Source: Duganella guangzhouensis
GTDB lineage: Bacteria > Pseudomonadota > Gammaproteobacteria > Burkholderiales > Burkholderiaceae_D
DNA length: 64,000 nt
Direction of reading: 5' to 3'
Assembly (NCBI RefSeq): GCF_009674535.1
Contig: NZ_WKJK01000007.1
Coordinates: 186,001 to 250,000 of the forward strand
Every line of letters begins with the position of its first letter. Position 1 is the first letter of the stretch. Both the position numbers and the translations under genes were made by a program. This document shows, piece after piece, positions 52,224 to 60,326 of the stretch. Under the pieces are notes generated by a model. The model saw only the letters and a list, made by a program, of their open reading frames with translations, did not search any database and was not told the origin of the DNA.

Positions 52224-53185
52224 CAGCGTTGCGCGGAATTAAAGAAGAACACGCCGTGCGGCGAGCGCCCGACCGGAATGATCTTGATGACTTTGCGCGA
52301 CGGCAGATCGATCACCGCCACCTTTTTAATCCAGCGCAGCGTGACCCACATGGTCTTGCCGTCGGCCGTCACTTCCATGCAGTCCGGGCCGCCGGGGACG
52401 TTGATCTGGCCGACGTTTTCCAATATCTTCTGATCAATGATGTTAATCGAATTGGAAACACGGTTGGACACATAGGTATAACGCCCGTCGCCGGCCGAGC
52501 GGAAGTTGTGCGCGCCCTGCCCGGTCTTGATGCGCTTGACGGTCTTTTGCGCTTTCCAGTCGATCACCTCGACATAGTCAGCACCCATGATGCCGACCAA
52601 CAGATATTTGTCATCCGGCGTCATCGCGATCCCGGCCGGCAGCTTACCAACCGGCAGCGTCCATTTGACGCTTTGCGTGCTCAGGTCGATGGCGCTGACC
52701 TGGTCGCTGCCCTGCTGGGTGATGAACACCATATTGCTGGCGGCGTTGAACGCCATGTGGCTAGGCAGCTTGGCCAGCGGGATGCGCTTGGCCAGCGTCA
52801 TGTTGGCGCCGTCGTATTGGTAGAGGTCGACGCGGTCCAGCCGCAGCGAGTTCGACACAAACCACTTCTGGTCCGGCGAAAAGCCGATCTGGTAGGGATC
52901 GAGGATGTTCTTGACGGTGCGCTGCGGTTGGCCGGTTTTCGGATCGAGGAAGATCAACTCGTTGCCGACCGAGCTGGCGACGATCAGCGACTTGTTGTCC
53001 GGCGTCGCCATCAGGTGGTGCGGTTCCTTGCCAACCGGGATGGTGGACAAGTCCTGGTACGTCGATTGGTCCAGCAGTTGCACGGTGGCGTCGCGCGAAT
53101 TGAGGACCACCACCACATTGGCTTGCGCGCTGCCGACAGCGGCCAGCACGCAGGAAAGGACGATACGACGGAAACTGCGGAGCAT
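52223..53185 (-). CDS. Periplasmic YVTN-type beta-propeller protein
   Basis: A 320-residue protein with signal peptide MLRSFRRIVLSCVLAAVGSA. It has about seven repeats of the YVTN/YncE type, for example PVGKEPHHLMATPDNKSLIV, PVGKLPAGIAMTPDDKYLLV and VPGGPDCMEVTADGKTMWVT. Such propellers usually act as scaffolds or binding proteins. It is the first gene of the five-gene operon and overlaps the deacetylase start by one base (TGATG). The operon is divergent from an FKBP gene. Confidence 0.88.
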   Translation of the reverse strand: MLRSFRRIVLSCVLAAVGSAQANVVVVLNSRDATVQLLDQSTYQDLSTIPVGKEPHHLMATPDNKSLIVASSVGNELIFLDPKTGQPQRTVKNILDPYQIGFSPDQKWFVSNSLRLDRVDLYQYDGANMTLAKRIPLAKLPSHMAFNAASNMVFITQQGSDQVSAIDLSTQSVKWTLPVGKLPAGIAMTPDDKYLLVGIMGADYVEVIDWKAQKTVKRIKTGQGAHNFRSAGDGRYTYVSNRVSNSINIIDQKILENVGQINVPGGPDCMEVTADGKTMWVTLRWIKKVAVIDLPSRKVIKIIPVGRSPHGVFFFNSAQR

Positions 53186-53321
53186 GAAGGAATCGCTATA
53201 AGAAAAGCAAAACCTTATTTTACGTGCAAACCGGGCGCGGGCAAGCGCCAACGCCGACAAAACTTCACGCTCACGGCCGCCCTGCTACAATTCCGGCCTG
53301 TTTCTAATGAAAGGAAGAACC

Positions 53322-53678
53322 ATGTCCACCATCACCACTCCTAGCGGCCTGCAATACATCGAACTGACCGTCGGCGAAGGCGCCGAAGCCAAGGCCGGCC
53401 AGAACGTCACCGTGCACTACACCGGCTGGCTGCAAAACGACGACGGCAGCAAAGGCCCGAAATTCGATTCGAGCAAAGACCGTAACGATCCGTTTGAATT
53501 CGCCCTGGGCGCCGGCATGGTCATCCGTGGCTGGGACGAAGGCGTGCAAGGCATGAAGGTTGGCGGCAGCCGTCAGCTGATCATCCCATCGGATCTGGGC
53601 TACGGCTCGCGCGGCGCCGGCGGCGTGATCCCACCGAACGCTACCCTGATCTTCGACGTCGAACTGCTGGCGGTTTAA
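53322..53678 (+). CDS. FKBP-type peptidyl-prolyl cis-trans isomerase
   Basis: A 118-residue single FKBP domain without signal peptide, thus cytoplasmic. It contains VTVHYTGWLQNDDGSKGPKF, FDSS, FALGAGMVIRGWDEGVQGMK and GYGSRGAGGVIPPNATLIFD, all core FKBP residues. AAGGAAG precedes the ATG. It would catalyse proline isomerisation in folding proteins. It is convergent with the anti-sigma-like gene, six bases apart. Confidence 0.95.
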   Translation: MSTITTPSGLQYIELTVGEGAEAKAGQNVTVHYTGWLQNDDGSKGPKFDSSKDRNDPFEFALGAGMVIRGWDEGVQGMKVGGSRQLIIPSDLGYGSRGAGGVIPPNATLIFDVELLAV

Positions 53679-53684
53679 GCCGGC

Positions 53685-54458
53685 TTAGCGCTGCCAGTTT
53701 CTGCGCAGCGCTTCCAGTTCTGCTCGGGTATCGAGCATGCCGCCGACAATGCGCTGGTCTATCGCTTCCAGCACCGCGGTCGGCATCTCGGTACCGGCCA
53801 TTCTGTAATTTCCCATCGCCGGCAACGGCCGCGCATTTTGTACCAGCGCTGGTATCCGCCACTCCTCGTTGGCGCGACAAGCAATCCCCACCAGATCCTG
53901 CGTCACTCCCACCAGCGTAAAGCTGCGGCAGTAACTCCCCTCATTGGACAAGAAACTCAGCCCGACCCGGACATCGCCCTCGGTCTGCGCGGCGCCGCCC
54001 AATTGCTGGCTAAGGGCGGCAGCCAACCGTCCCTGCGCCACCAGCCAGCCATTGCGACTACTGACCTCGGTCGGTGGCGGCGTGCTATCGCTGAACCAGT
54101 TGGGCTGCCAGCGCGCCAGGCCGAATTTACCGGCCGCCAGCCCGACTACCATCACCAGCGCCAGCGCGCTCCATTCCAGCCAGCCCCAGCGCCGCCGGGA
54201 CGCCTTGCGCGCCGCCTGCTGCGTGGCCAGGCGCTGCGCCCGCACCGCCGCCAACTGCACCACGTTGGCCCCCTGGCGAGCGCGCAGACCGGATGGGTTC
54301 TGCTGATCAGCAAACACTTCATCGCGCGCCGCGCGCAAACGCGCCACGCGCCGCGCCAGGCTGCTGTCGAGACGCATGGCCGCGTCGACCTGCAAGCGGG
54401 TCGCCTCGTCCAGTTCGCCATCGGCATATGCGATCAGTGTTTCATCTGAAAAGCTCAT
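53685..54458 (-). CDS. Anti-sigma-factor-like membrane protein
   Basis: A 257-residue protein (ATG at 54458; an ATG seven codons earlier is possible). The N terminus MSFSDETLIAYADGELDEAT resembles the helical anti-sigma domain, without the zinc-binding His-Cys-Cys. A membrane helix lies near 100 (WLEWSALALVMVVGLAAGKF), followed by an extracytoplasmic domain with one Cys pair (GSYCRSFTL, VGIACRANEE). It would hold an ECF sigma factor at the membrane. No sigma-factor gene is adjacent, which is unusual for this family, so the partner must be elsewhere or the role differs. Confidence 0.78.
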   Translation of the reverse strand: MSFSDETLIAYADGELDEATRLQVDAAMRLDSSLARRVARLRAARDEVFADQQNPSGLRARQGANVVQLAAVRAQRLATQQAARKASRRRWGWLEWSALALVMVVGLAAGKFGLARWQPNWFSDSTPPPTEVSSRNGWLVAQGRLAAALSQQLGGAAQTEGDVRVGLSFLSNEGSYCRSFTLVGVTQDLVGIACRANEEWRIPALVQNARPLPAMGNYRMAGTEMPTAVLEAIDQRIVGGMLDTRAELEALRRNWQR

Positions 54459-54663
54459 GTTTCCCGGTCCTTTAAGCATTCATCATAAACCTTTTTTTGT
54501 CAGCATGCGGTTTCATGAAAATGACGTAAGCCCTTTAAATACAAGGCCTTATTTGCAGCGCGCCGCAGCAGCTCAACAAATATAAGGCTCGCTTCACACA
54601 GAAACCATTACATTTGACAATATTTATGCTAATCTGCGCGCTCTAATAACCAAGGAGGTAGTA

Positions 54664-54951
54664 ATGAAAAAAGGCGAACTGATTGCAGAATTTGCGAAAC
54701 GCACCGAGCTGTCCGCTGCTGCCGCCAACGGCGCAGTGAACACTCTGATCGCCATCATCACTGAGCGTCTGAAAAAAGGCGACTCGGTAGGCATCACCGG
54801 CTTCGGCACCTTCTCCGTAGCCAAGCGCGCTGCACGTAAAGGCCGCAATCCTGCAACCGGCGAAGCGATCAAAATCGCCGCGTCGAAAACCCCAAAATTC
54901 TCGGCTGGCGCCACGCTGAAATCGGCTGTCAACCCGACGAAAAAGAAGTAA
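54664..54951 (+). CDS. HU-family DNA-binding protein
   Basis: A 95-residue nucleoid protein. It has the HU/IHF pattern MKKGELIAEFAKRTELSAAA at the N terminus and FGTFSVAKRAARKGRNPATGE, the DNA-wrapping beta-arm with its conserved RNPxTG proline. A strong AAGGAGG ribosome site supports high expression. It is divergent from the anti-sigma-like gene. It could be HU-beta; the subtype cannot be decided from this sequence alone. Confidence 0.96.
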   Translation: MKKGELIAEFAKRTELSAAAANGAVNTLIAIITERLKKGDSVGITGFGTFSVAKRAARKGRNPATGEAIKIAASKTPKFSAGATLKSAVNPTKKK

Positions 54952-54991
54952 TTCTTAAGGCGGTTTGAGCAGTGCCCGCGAGGGCACCGGC

Positions 54992-55040
54992 AACGGCGGT
55001 TCATGCAGGCTCAGGCCCGGCATGACCGCCGTTCTGTTTT
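54992..55040 (+). terminator. Terminator of the HU gene
   Basis: AACGGCGGTTCATGC pairs with GCATGACCGCCGTT (one bulged base) around a 13-base loop, followed by CTGTTTT. Confidence 0.75.
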
Positions 55041-55119
55041 GGAGCCTGTCCTCTAGCGGCTTTTGAGGTGGCTGCGGTTATGATGGCGCATCCATCGACC
55101 ACATCACAAGGAGCGCGGT

Positions 55120-55371
55120 ATGAGTTTGCAAGAACAGTTTGAACAAGCCCAGGCGGACTCGAAGAATCTGCCGGAACGTCCGGACAACATGACGCTGCTG
55201 AAGATCTACGCGCTGTTCAAGCAGGCGTCAAGCGGCGACGTTAACGGCGACCGTCCCGGCATGACCGACTTCGTCGGCCGCGCCAAATACGATGCCTGGG
55301 CCGAGCTGAAAGGCAAAACCTCGGACGAGGCCAAACAGCTGTACATCGATCTGATCGAAGATCTGAAGTAA
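55120..55371 (+). CDS. Acyl-CoA-binding protein
   Basis: An 83-residue four-helix protein matching the ACBP family. It has FEQAQADSKNLPERPDN, LLKIYALFKQASSGDVNGDRPG and FVGRAKYDAWAELKGKTSDEA, with the ligand-contacting Tyr/Lys positions present. It buffers and delivers long-chain acyl-CoA in the cytoplasm. ACBP is common in eukaryotes but found in a limited set of bacteria, including betaproteobacteria. AAGGAG upstream supports the start. A strong terminator follows. Confidence 0.95.
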   Translation: MSLQEQFEQAQADSKNLPERPDNMTLLKIYALFKQASSGDVNGDRPGMTDFVGRAKYDAWAELKGKTSDEAKQLYIDLIEDLK

Positions 55372-55389
55372 TACTGAAGTAATAAAGAC

Positions 55390-55416
55390 AAAGCCCCTTG
55401 CGGGGCTTTTTTTTTT
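55390..55416 (+). terminator. Terminator of the acyl-CoA-binding protein gene
   Basis: AAAGCCCC - TTGC - GGGGCTTT is followed by a long T-run, 18 bases after the stop codon. Confidence 0.9.
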
Positions 55417-55418
55417 GC

Positions 55419-56210
55419 TTACACCGCTTTCTTGCGGCGGCGGCTGATGGCGCCGACCATGCCCAGGCCGGCCAGCAGCATCGCATACGTCGCCGGTTCC
55501 GGCACCGCCGAAGTCAGGCTGAACGAGGTGATGCTCTGGTTGGCGTCGGCGCCGGCGGTGCCGCCGGTGAAGCCGACATACATGGTGCTGCCAAACTTGG
55601 CGCTGAGGTCCACCGTCTTGCTGTCGCTGATGTTATAGGACTGGCCGGTGTTGGCATCGATGAACACGCCGCTCAGCGTCAGCTCATGGGTGGTGGCGTT
55701 GTAGCTGACCGTTTCGGTACCCGTCACTTTGTTGGCCGCGCCCAGGTCGAACGGGGTGTCCTTCAAGCCCTGCACCACGCCGTTGGTGCTCAAGCCATAG
55801 TCGTTATTGGTCCAGGTGCGGATCACCGAACCAACCGCGCTCGAACCCGAGCCGCCGATATTCCAGTAGCCCACATCGCCGCCGCCGACGCCGGTCACAT
55901 TGGTGCCGACGTTCTGGAACGCCAGCGCGATGCCGTCCGCCATGCTGCCGCTGTCGTTGCCGGCCAGCGAAAACGAAAACGTGGTGCTGAACGAGCTGGC
56001 GGTGGAGATGCCCTGCGTCAGCCAGGCCGCGCCCGACACACCGGACGCGTTCGAAACGCTGCTGGTGTGGGTCAGCTGCAGGCTGCCGCCGACCAGCTGG
56101 GCGCTGCCCGCCAGGTTCAGCGTGCTGAGGTCGATGGCGGTGGCGGAAGCTGCGGTGGGAATAGCAAACGCGGAAGCGACTACGGCGGCGATGGCGAGCG
56201 TGGAACGCAT
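55419..56210 (-). CDS. PEP-CTERM protein with legume-lectin-like domain
   Basis: A 263-residue exported protein. The signal peptide is MRSTLAIAAVVASAFAIPTA. The body resembles an L-type (legume) lectin beta-sandwich (FSTTFSFSLAGNDSGSMADGIALAFQN). The C terminus has the PEP-CTERM sorting signal VPEPATYAMLLAGLGMVGA followed by SRRRKK, which is processed by exosortase EpsH/XrtA systems linked to exopolysaccharide production. It is likely surface- or matrix-associated. ATG at 56210 has AAGGAT upstream. The exosortase is not in the window. Confidence 0.92.
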   Translation of the reverse strand: MRSTLAIAAVVASAFAIPTAASATAIDLSTLNLAGSAQLVGGSLQLTHTSSVSNASGVSGAAWLTQGISTASSFSTTFSFSLAGNDSGSMADGIALAFQNVGTNVTGVGGGDVGYWNIGGSGSSAVGSVIRTWTNNDYGLSTNGVVQGLKDTPFDLGAANKVTGTETVSYNATTHELTLSGVFIDANTGQSYNISDSKTVDLSAKFGSTMYVGFTGGTAGADANQSITSFSLTSAVPEPATYAMLLAGLGMVGAISRRRKKAV

Positions 56211-56339
56211 AACGGTATCCTTCAACAGGTGGCAGGTTGGTTAATTAAAATACATCCAAGCCGGCGATTATACCTATGCAATACTATAACGCAATTAATT
56301 TTTTCAAAAAACAACTTTAGTTGAAATTATGCAACGCAA

Positions 56340-56618
56340 TTATGCGACAAACAACGCCCGCATTTTCTCGCTGACCTTGGCTTCCACCTGGCCCGCCATC
56401 ATGCTGATCGGGAAGCCCAGCGCGATCTGCACCTGAGCCTGATTCGGCCGTAAAGTCAGCGAACCATTGACGCCGCTGCGCTCGAAACGCAACACGTCGC
56501 CGTCCCAGCGGCAGGCCAATTCGAATTGTTCGGCCAGCTTGTCGGCCACTTGTTGGGCGGCCGCGCGGGCCTGCTCCGGCGCCAGTTGATGTTCCTGGAC
56601 GATGTTGATGTCCGCCAT
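56340..56618 (-). CDS. Polyhydroxyalkanoic acid system (PHA granule) protein
   Basis: A 92-residue protein (MADINIVQEHQLAPEQARAA, ending SEKMRALFVA) matching the PHA_gran_rgn family. These small proteins are associated with PHA granules or their regulation. The ribosome site AGGGGGAT is strong. It is divergent from fdxA, and an intracellular PHA depolymerase gene lies about 2 kb away (58581-59816), consistent with PHA storage in this organism. Confidence 0.85.
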   Translation of the reverse strand: MADINIVQEHQLAPEQARAAAQQVADKLAEQFELACRWDGDVLRFERSGVNGSLTLRPNQAQVQIALGFPISMMAGQVEAKVSEKMRALFVA

Positions 56619-56756
56619 GCGGATCCCCCTGCTCTGAATAAACAAAGGCGCCATGATGCCAGTTGCGCCCCCGCCGCGCCAGTCCAGTGGCGCCGGCTTG
56701 CGCCAGATCGTCTCGACTGAATGAATTTGCTTATATGTATTGTATATAAGCGCAAT

Positions 56757-56785
56757 TTGTGAGAAATAGCGAATTACCTTAAAAT
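56757..56785 (+). promoter_or_regulatory. Predicted sigma-70 promoter of fdxA
   Basis: TTGTGA (56757-56762) and TAAAAT (56780-56785) are separated by exactly 17 bases, in AT-rich sequence 77 bases upstream of the fdxA start. An inverted repeat (GCTTATAT/ATATAAGC, 56729-56751) lies just upstream of the -35 box. Confidence 0.55.
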
Positions 56786-56861
56786 ACAGTGCTTTGCCGA
56801 GGTTAGCCAGGCAACTGCCCCGCCACCGACGCCGCTGCAAACCAACATTGATAGGACTGTT

Positions 56862-57185
56862 ATGACCCACGTTGTCACCGAATCTTGCATCGCCTGCCGT
56901 TACACGGACTGTGTCGATGTTTGCCCGGTAGATTGTTTCCGCCAAGGCCCGAACTTCCTCGCCATCGATCCGGACGAGTGCATCGACTGCGCCGTATGCG
57001 TCGCCGAATGCCCGGTCAACGCGATTTATGCCGAAGAAGACGTCCCAGGCGATCAGCAGCAATTCATCAAGATCAACGTTGATTTGGCGCGCAAATGGCC
57101 TTCGATCACCAAGACCATCCCTGCGTTGCCGGAAGCCGAGCAATTCAAGGACGTCAAGGAAAAGCTGAACCTGCTGGTGCGCTGA
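56862..57185 (+). CDS. fdxA: 7Fe ferredoxin
   Basis: A 107-residue FdxA-type ferredoxin with one [3Fe-4S] and one [4Fe-4S] cluster. The first part is [18 protein letters not shown] and the second [13 protein letters not shown], the same cysteine pattern as known FdxA. It is a cytoplasmic electron carrier. It is followed 105 bases later by a ferredoxin-NADP reductase-like gene, its likely redox partner. Confidence 0.96.
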   Translation: MTHVVTESCIACRYTDCVDVCPVDCFRQGPNFLAIDPDECIDCAVCVAECPVNAIYAEEDVPGDQQQFIKINVDLARKWPSITKTIPALPEAEQFKDVKEKLNLLVR

Positions 57186-57290
57186 GACCGATTGTCCGGC
57201 CAGGCAGCATAGCAGCGCCTATCGCGAGCGCATCCGCCCCGCGCAGTCATTGCGCTGCCTAACCATTATTGAAATCACAGGAAATTACGA

Positions 57291-58358
57291 ATGAATACCA
57301 CTGTCACCCCTACGGGCGTCATCGAAGCCGATGCCGTCATCATCGGCGCCGGCCCGGTCGGCTTGTTCCAGGTCTTCGAACTCGGCCTGCTGGAAATCAA
57401 GGCCCATGTGATCGACTCGCTGAACGCCGTAGGTGGCCAGTGCGTGGAACTGTATCCTGACAAGCCAATCTACGACATCCCGGCCGTGCCATCGTGCACC
57501 GGCCAGGAACTGACCGACAACCTGCTGAAGCAGATCGAACCGTTCGAACCAACCTTCCACCTGGGTCAGGAAGTGACCAAGGTCGAGCGTCGCACCGACG
57601 GTCGCTTCGACGTCGAAACTACGCTGGGCACCCAGTTCATCACCAAGACCATCTTCATCGCCGCCGGCGTTGGCTCGTTCCAGGCCCGCACCCTGAAAGT
57701 GGACGGCATCGACGTGTTCGAAGGCTCGCAACTGCACTACAAGGTCAAAGACCCATCGATCTTCGAAGGCAAAAACCTGGTCATCTGCGGCGGCGGCGAC
57801 TCCGCGCTGGACTGGGCGCTGAACTTCGTCGGCAAAGCTGAATCGGTGGTTCTGCTGCACCGCCGCGACGAATTCCGCGCCGCGCCAGCCTCGGTGGCCA
57901 AGATGAAAGCGCTGTGCGACGACTACGAAATGCAGCTGCTGATCGGCACCGCCACCGGCTACGAAACCTCGGCCGACGGCAAGCTGGAACACCTGAAAGT
58001 GACCGCCGCCGACGGCGTTACCCGCCGCGTGCCGCTGGACATGCTGCTGGTGTTCTACGGCCTGTCGCCTAAACTGGGCCCGATCGCCGAGTGGGGTCTG
58101 GACATCGAGCGCCGCCAGCTGAAAGTGCAGAACACCGAGAAGTTCGAAACCAACGTGCCAGGCATCTTCGCCGTGGGTGACATCAACACCTACCCAGGCA
58201 AGAAAAAGCTGATCCTGTCGGGCTTCCACGAAGCCGCGCTGGCCGCCTTCGGCGCCGCGCCGTACATCTTCCCGGACAAGAAGATCCACATGCAGTACAC
58301 CACCACCTCGCCGAAACTGCACAAGGTGCTGGGCGTCGAGACGCCAGTGTTCGATTAA
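57291..58358 (+). CDS. Ferredoxin-NADP reductase, thioredoxin-reductase-like type
   Basis: A 355-residue flavoprotein without the CxxC of thioredoxin reductase. The FAD motif is [17 protein letters not shown], followed by [18 protein letters not shown], a hallmark of TrxR-like FNR. The NADPH motif is [14 protein letters not shown], and the C-terminal FAD contact is [18 protein letters not shown]. It transfers electrons between NADPH and ferredoxin. Adjacent FdxA is the natural partner. The gene ends at a hairpin terminator. Confidence 0.94.
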   Translation: MNTTVTPTGVIEADAVIIGAGPVGLFQVFELGLLEIKAHVIDSLNAVGGQCVELYPDKPIYDIPAVPSCTGQELTDNLLKQIEPFEPTFHLGQEVTKVERRTDGRFDVETTLGTQFITKTIFIAAGVGSFQARTLKVDGIDVFEGSQLHYKVKDPSIFEGKNLVICGGGDSALDWALNFVGKAESVVLLHRRDEFRAAPASVAKMKALCDDYEMQLLIGTATGYETSADGKLEHLKVTAADGVTRRVPLDMLLVFYGLSPKLGPIAEWGLDIERRQLKVQNTEKFETNVPGIFAVGDINTYPGKKKLILSGFHEAALAAFGAAPYIFPDKKIHMQYTTTSPKLHKVLGVETPVFD

Positions 58359-58386
58359 ATACTTATGACGGGCAAATGTCCTACAC

Positions 58387-58413
58387 AAAAGCAGCCGAAA
58401 GGCTGCTTTTTTT
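58387..58413 (+). terminator. Terminator of the ferredoxin reductase gene
   Basis: The 10-bp stem AAAAGCAGCC - GAAA - GGCTGCTTTT with a T-run and GNRA-like loop follows the stop codon. Confidence 0.92.
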
Positions 58414-58580
58414 ATTCCCTAAACAGTATTATTCTTTCTTACAAGGTTGCCTGTGGATTCCACGTAGCCTTGCCCATAAGAACGAGCATATGCTTTATGT
58501 TACGAACACAGCGCCGATAATTTGGCATATGATGTCAGTTATTGATGCATCGCACCACGCTCACCATCCGGGACCGCCCT

Positions 58581-59816
58581 ATGCTCTACCAACTCCATGA
58601 AATGCAGCGCTCGTTCCTCACGCCACTGATGCAGTGGGCCGACGCGTCATCCAAACTGTTCACCAACCCGGTATCGCCGCTGGCGCACACGCCGTTCTCG
58701 CAGCGCATCGCCGCCGGTTACGAACTGATGTACCGGCTGGGCAAGGATTACGAAAAACCGGCATTTGAAATCGACAGCACCGAGATCAAGGGCGAGCAAA
58801 TCGGCATCATCGAGCATGTCGCGGTCAACAAACCGTTCTGCCGCCTGATCCATTTCAAGAAAGACCTGGACGACAAGAAGTTCAAGGCACTCAAGCAGCC
58901 GACCGTGCTGCTGGTGGCGCCGCTGTCCGGTCACCACTCGACGCTGCTGCGCGACACCGTGCGCGGCCTGCTGGTCGACCACGACGTCTTCATCACCGAC
59001 TGGACCGACGCGCGCATGGTGCCGCTGTCGGCCGGCCCGTTCCACCTGGACGACTACATCTTCTACGTGCAGGAATTCATCCGCGAGCTGGGCCCGGACG
59101 TGCATGTGATTTCGGTCTGCCAGCCTACCGTGCCAGTGCTGGCGGCGATTTCGTTGATGGCTTCTGAAAACGATCCCAAGCTGCCGAAAACCATGACCAT
59201 GATGGGCGGCCCGATCGATCCGCGCCGCTCGCCGACCGCGGTCAACAATCTTGCCACCGAAAAGAAATTCTCGTGGTTTGAAAACACCGTGATCTACGCG
59301 GTGCCGCCGAACTATCCGGGCTTTGGCCGCAAGGTCTATCCGGGCTTCCTGCAGCACGCCGGCTTCATCGCCATGAACCCGGGCCGTCACGCGCAAAGCC
59401 ACCGCGACTTCTACAACCACCTGGTGGAAGGCGACGAGGAAACCGCTGAATCGCACCGCAAGTTCTACGACGAATACAACGCCGTGCTGGACATGCCGGC
59501 CGAGTACTATCTAGACACCATCAAGACCGTGTTCCAGGACTTCGCGCTGCCGAAAGGCGAATGGCTGGTGGGCGGCAAGCTGGTCAAGCCGGCCGACATC
59601 ACGACCGTCGCGCTGTTCACCGTTGAAGGCGAGCTGGACGACATCTCCGGCGCCGGCCAGACCCAGGCCGCACACGACCTGTGCAGCGGCATTCCAGCCG
59701 ACATGCAGCAAGACTTCGTGGCGCCGGGTGCCGGCCACTACGGCATCTTCTCCGGCCGCCGCTGGCGCGAGATGGTGTGTCCGAAAATTACCGAGTTCAT
59801 CAAAAAGCACGGTTAA
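58581..59816 (+). CDS. phaZ: Intracellular polyhydroxyalkanoate depolymerase
   Basis: A 411-residue alpha/beta-hydrolase of the intracellular PhaZ type, which mobilises native PHB granules. The nucleophile elbow carries Cys instead of Ser (VISVCQPTVPVLA), as in Ralstonia PhaZ1, with the C-terminal His in APGAGHYGIFSG. ATG at 58581 (MLYQLHEMQRSF) is chosen; an earlier in-frame ATG lies in a region without similarity. A long hairpin terminator follows. The PHA granule protein gene at 56340-56618 is a nearby functional partner. Confidence 0.95.
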   Translation: MLYQLHEMQRSFLTPLMQWADASSKLFTNPVSPLAHTPFSQRIAAGYELMYRLGKDYEKPAFEIDSTEIKGEQIGIIEHVAVNKPFCRLIHFKKDLDDKKFKALKQPTVLLVAPLSGHHSTLLRDTVRGLLVDHDVFITDWTDARMVPLSAGPFHLDDYIFYVQEFIRELGPDVHVISVCQPTVPVLAAISLMASENDPKLPKTMTMMGGPIDPRRSPTAVNNLATEKKFSWFENTVIYAVPPNYPGFGRKVYPGFLQHAGFIAMNPGRHAQSHRDFYNHLVEGDEETAESHRKFYDEYNAVLDMPAEYYLDTIKTVFQDFALPKGEWLVGGKLVKPADITTVALFTVEGELDDISGAGQTQAAHDLCSGIPADMQQDFVAPGAGHYGIFSGRRWREMVCPKITEFIKKHG

Positions 59817-59826
59817 GCACAAGCCA

Positions 59827-59880
59827 AGCCCTGTGGCCGTGCGACGATCTTGAGCGTCGCAGCACACAGGGCTTTTTTTT
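59827..59880 (+). terminator. Terminator of the PHA depolymerase gene
   Basis: The nested stem AGCCCTGTG/CACAGGGCT encloses GCGACG/CGTCGC and is followed by at least seven T. Confidence 0.9.
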
Positions 59881-59915
59881 CGACCAAATACATCACGTTG
59901 TGATATATTTGCCGA

Positions 59916-60326
59916 ATGACCTCCACCAAGCTAAAAAAATCCGACTTCGCCGCCCTGTCCGAATTCCGTTACCAGATGCGCCGCTTCGAACGCTTTTCCG
60001 AAGACGTGGTGCAAGCGCAAGGCATCACCCCGCTGCAATACCTGCTGCTGCTGCACCTGAAGGGCTACCCCGAGCGCGACTGGGCCACCGTGGGCGAACT
60101 GGCCGAACGCCTGCAAGCCAAACACCATGGCGTGGTCGCGTTGATCACGCGCTGCGAAGCCATGGAACTGGTGGCGCGCCGCCACAGCGTCGAAGACCGG
60201 CGCCGGGTCGAAGTCCATTTGCTGCCGAAAGGCGAAACCATCCTTGCCCAGCTGGCCGAACAGCATCGGATTGAACTGCTGTCACTGCAAGGCATCTTCA
60301 CCATTCCGAACATCCGCCATGAATAA
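59916..60326 (+). CDS. MarR-family transcriptional regulator
   Basis: A 136-residue winged-helix regulator. The recognition region is LGELAERLQAKHHGVVALITRCEAMELV-like (TVGELAERLQAKHHGVVALI) and the wing is ARRHSVEDRRRVEVHLLPKG, both characteristic of MarR. Its last eight bases overlap the start of the chloride-channel gene, so the two are co-translated and the regulator probably controls this small operon. Its ligand is unknown. Confidence 0.92.
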   Translation: MTSTKLKKSDFAALSEFRYQMRRFERFSEDVVQAQGITPLQYLLLLHLKGYPERDWATVGELAERLQAKHHGVVALITRCEAMELVARRHSVEDRRRVEVHLLPKGETILAQLAEQHRIELLSLQGIFTIPNIRHE

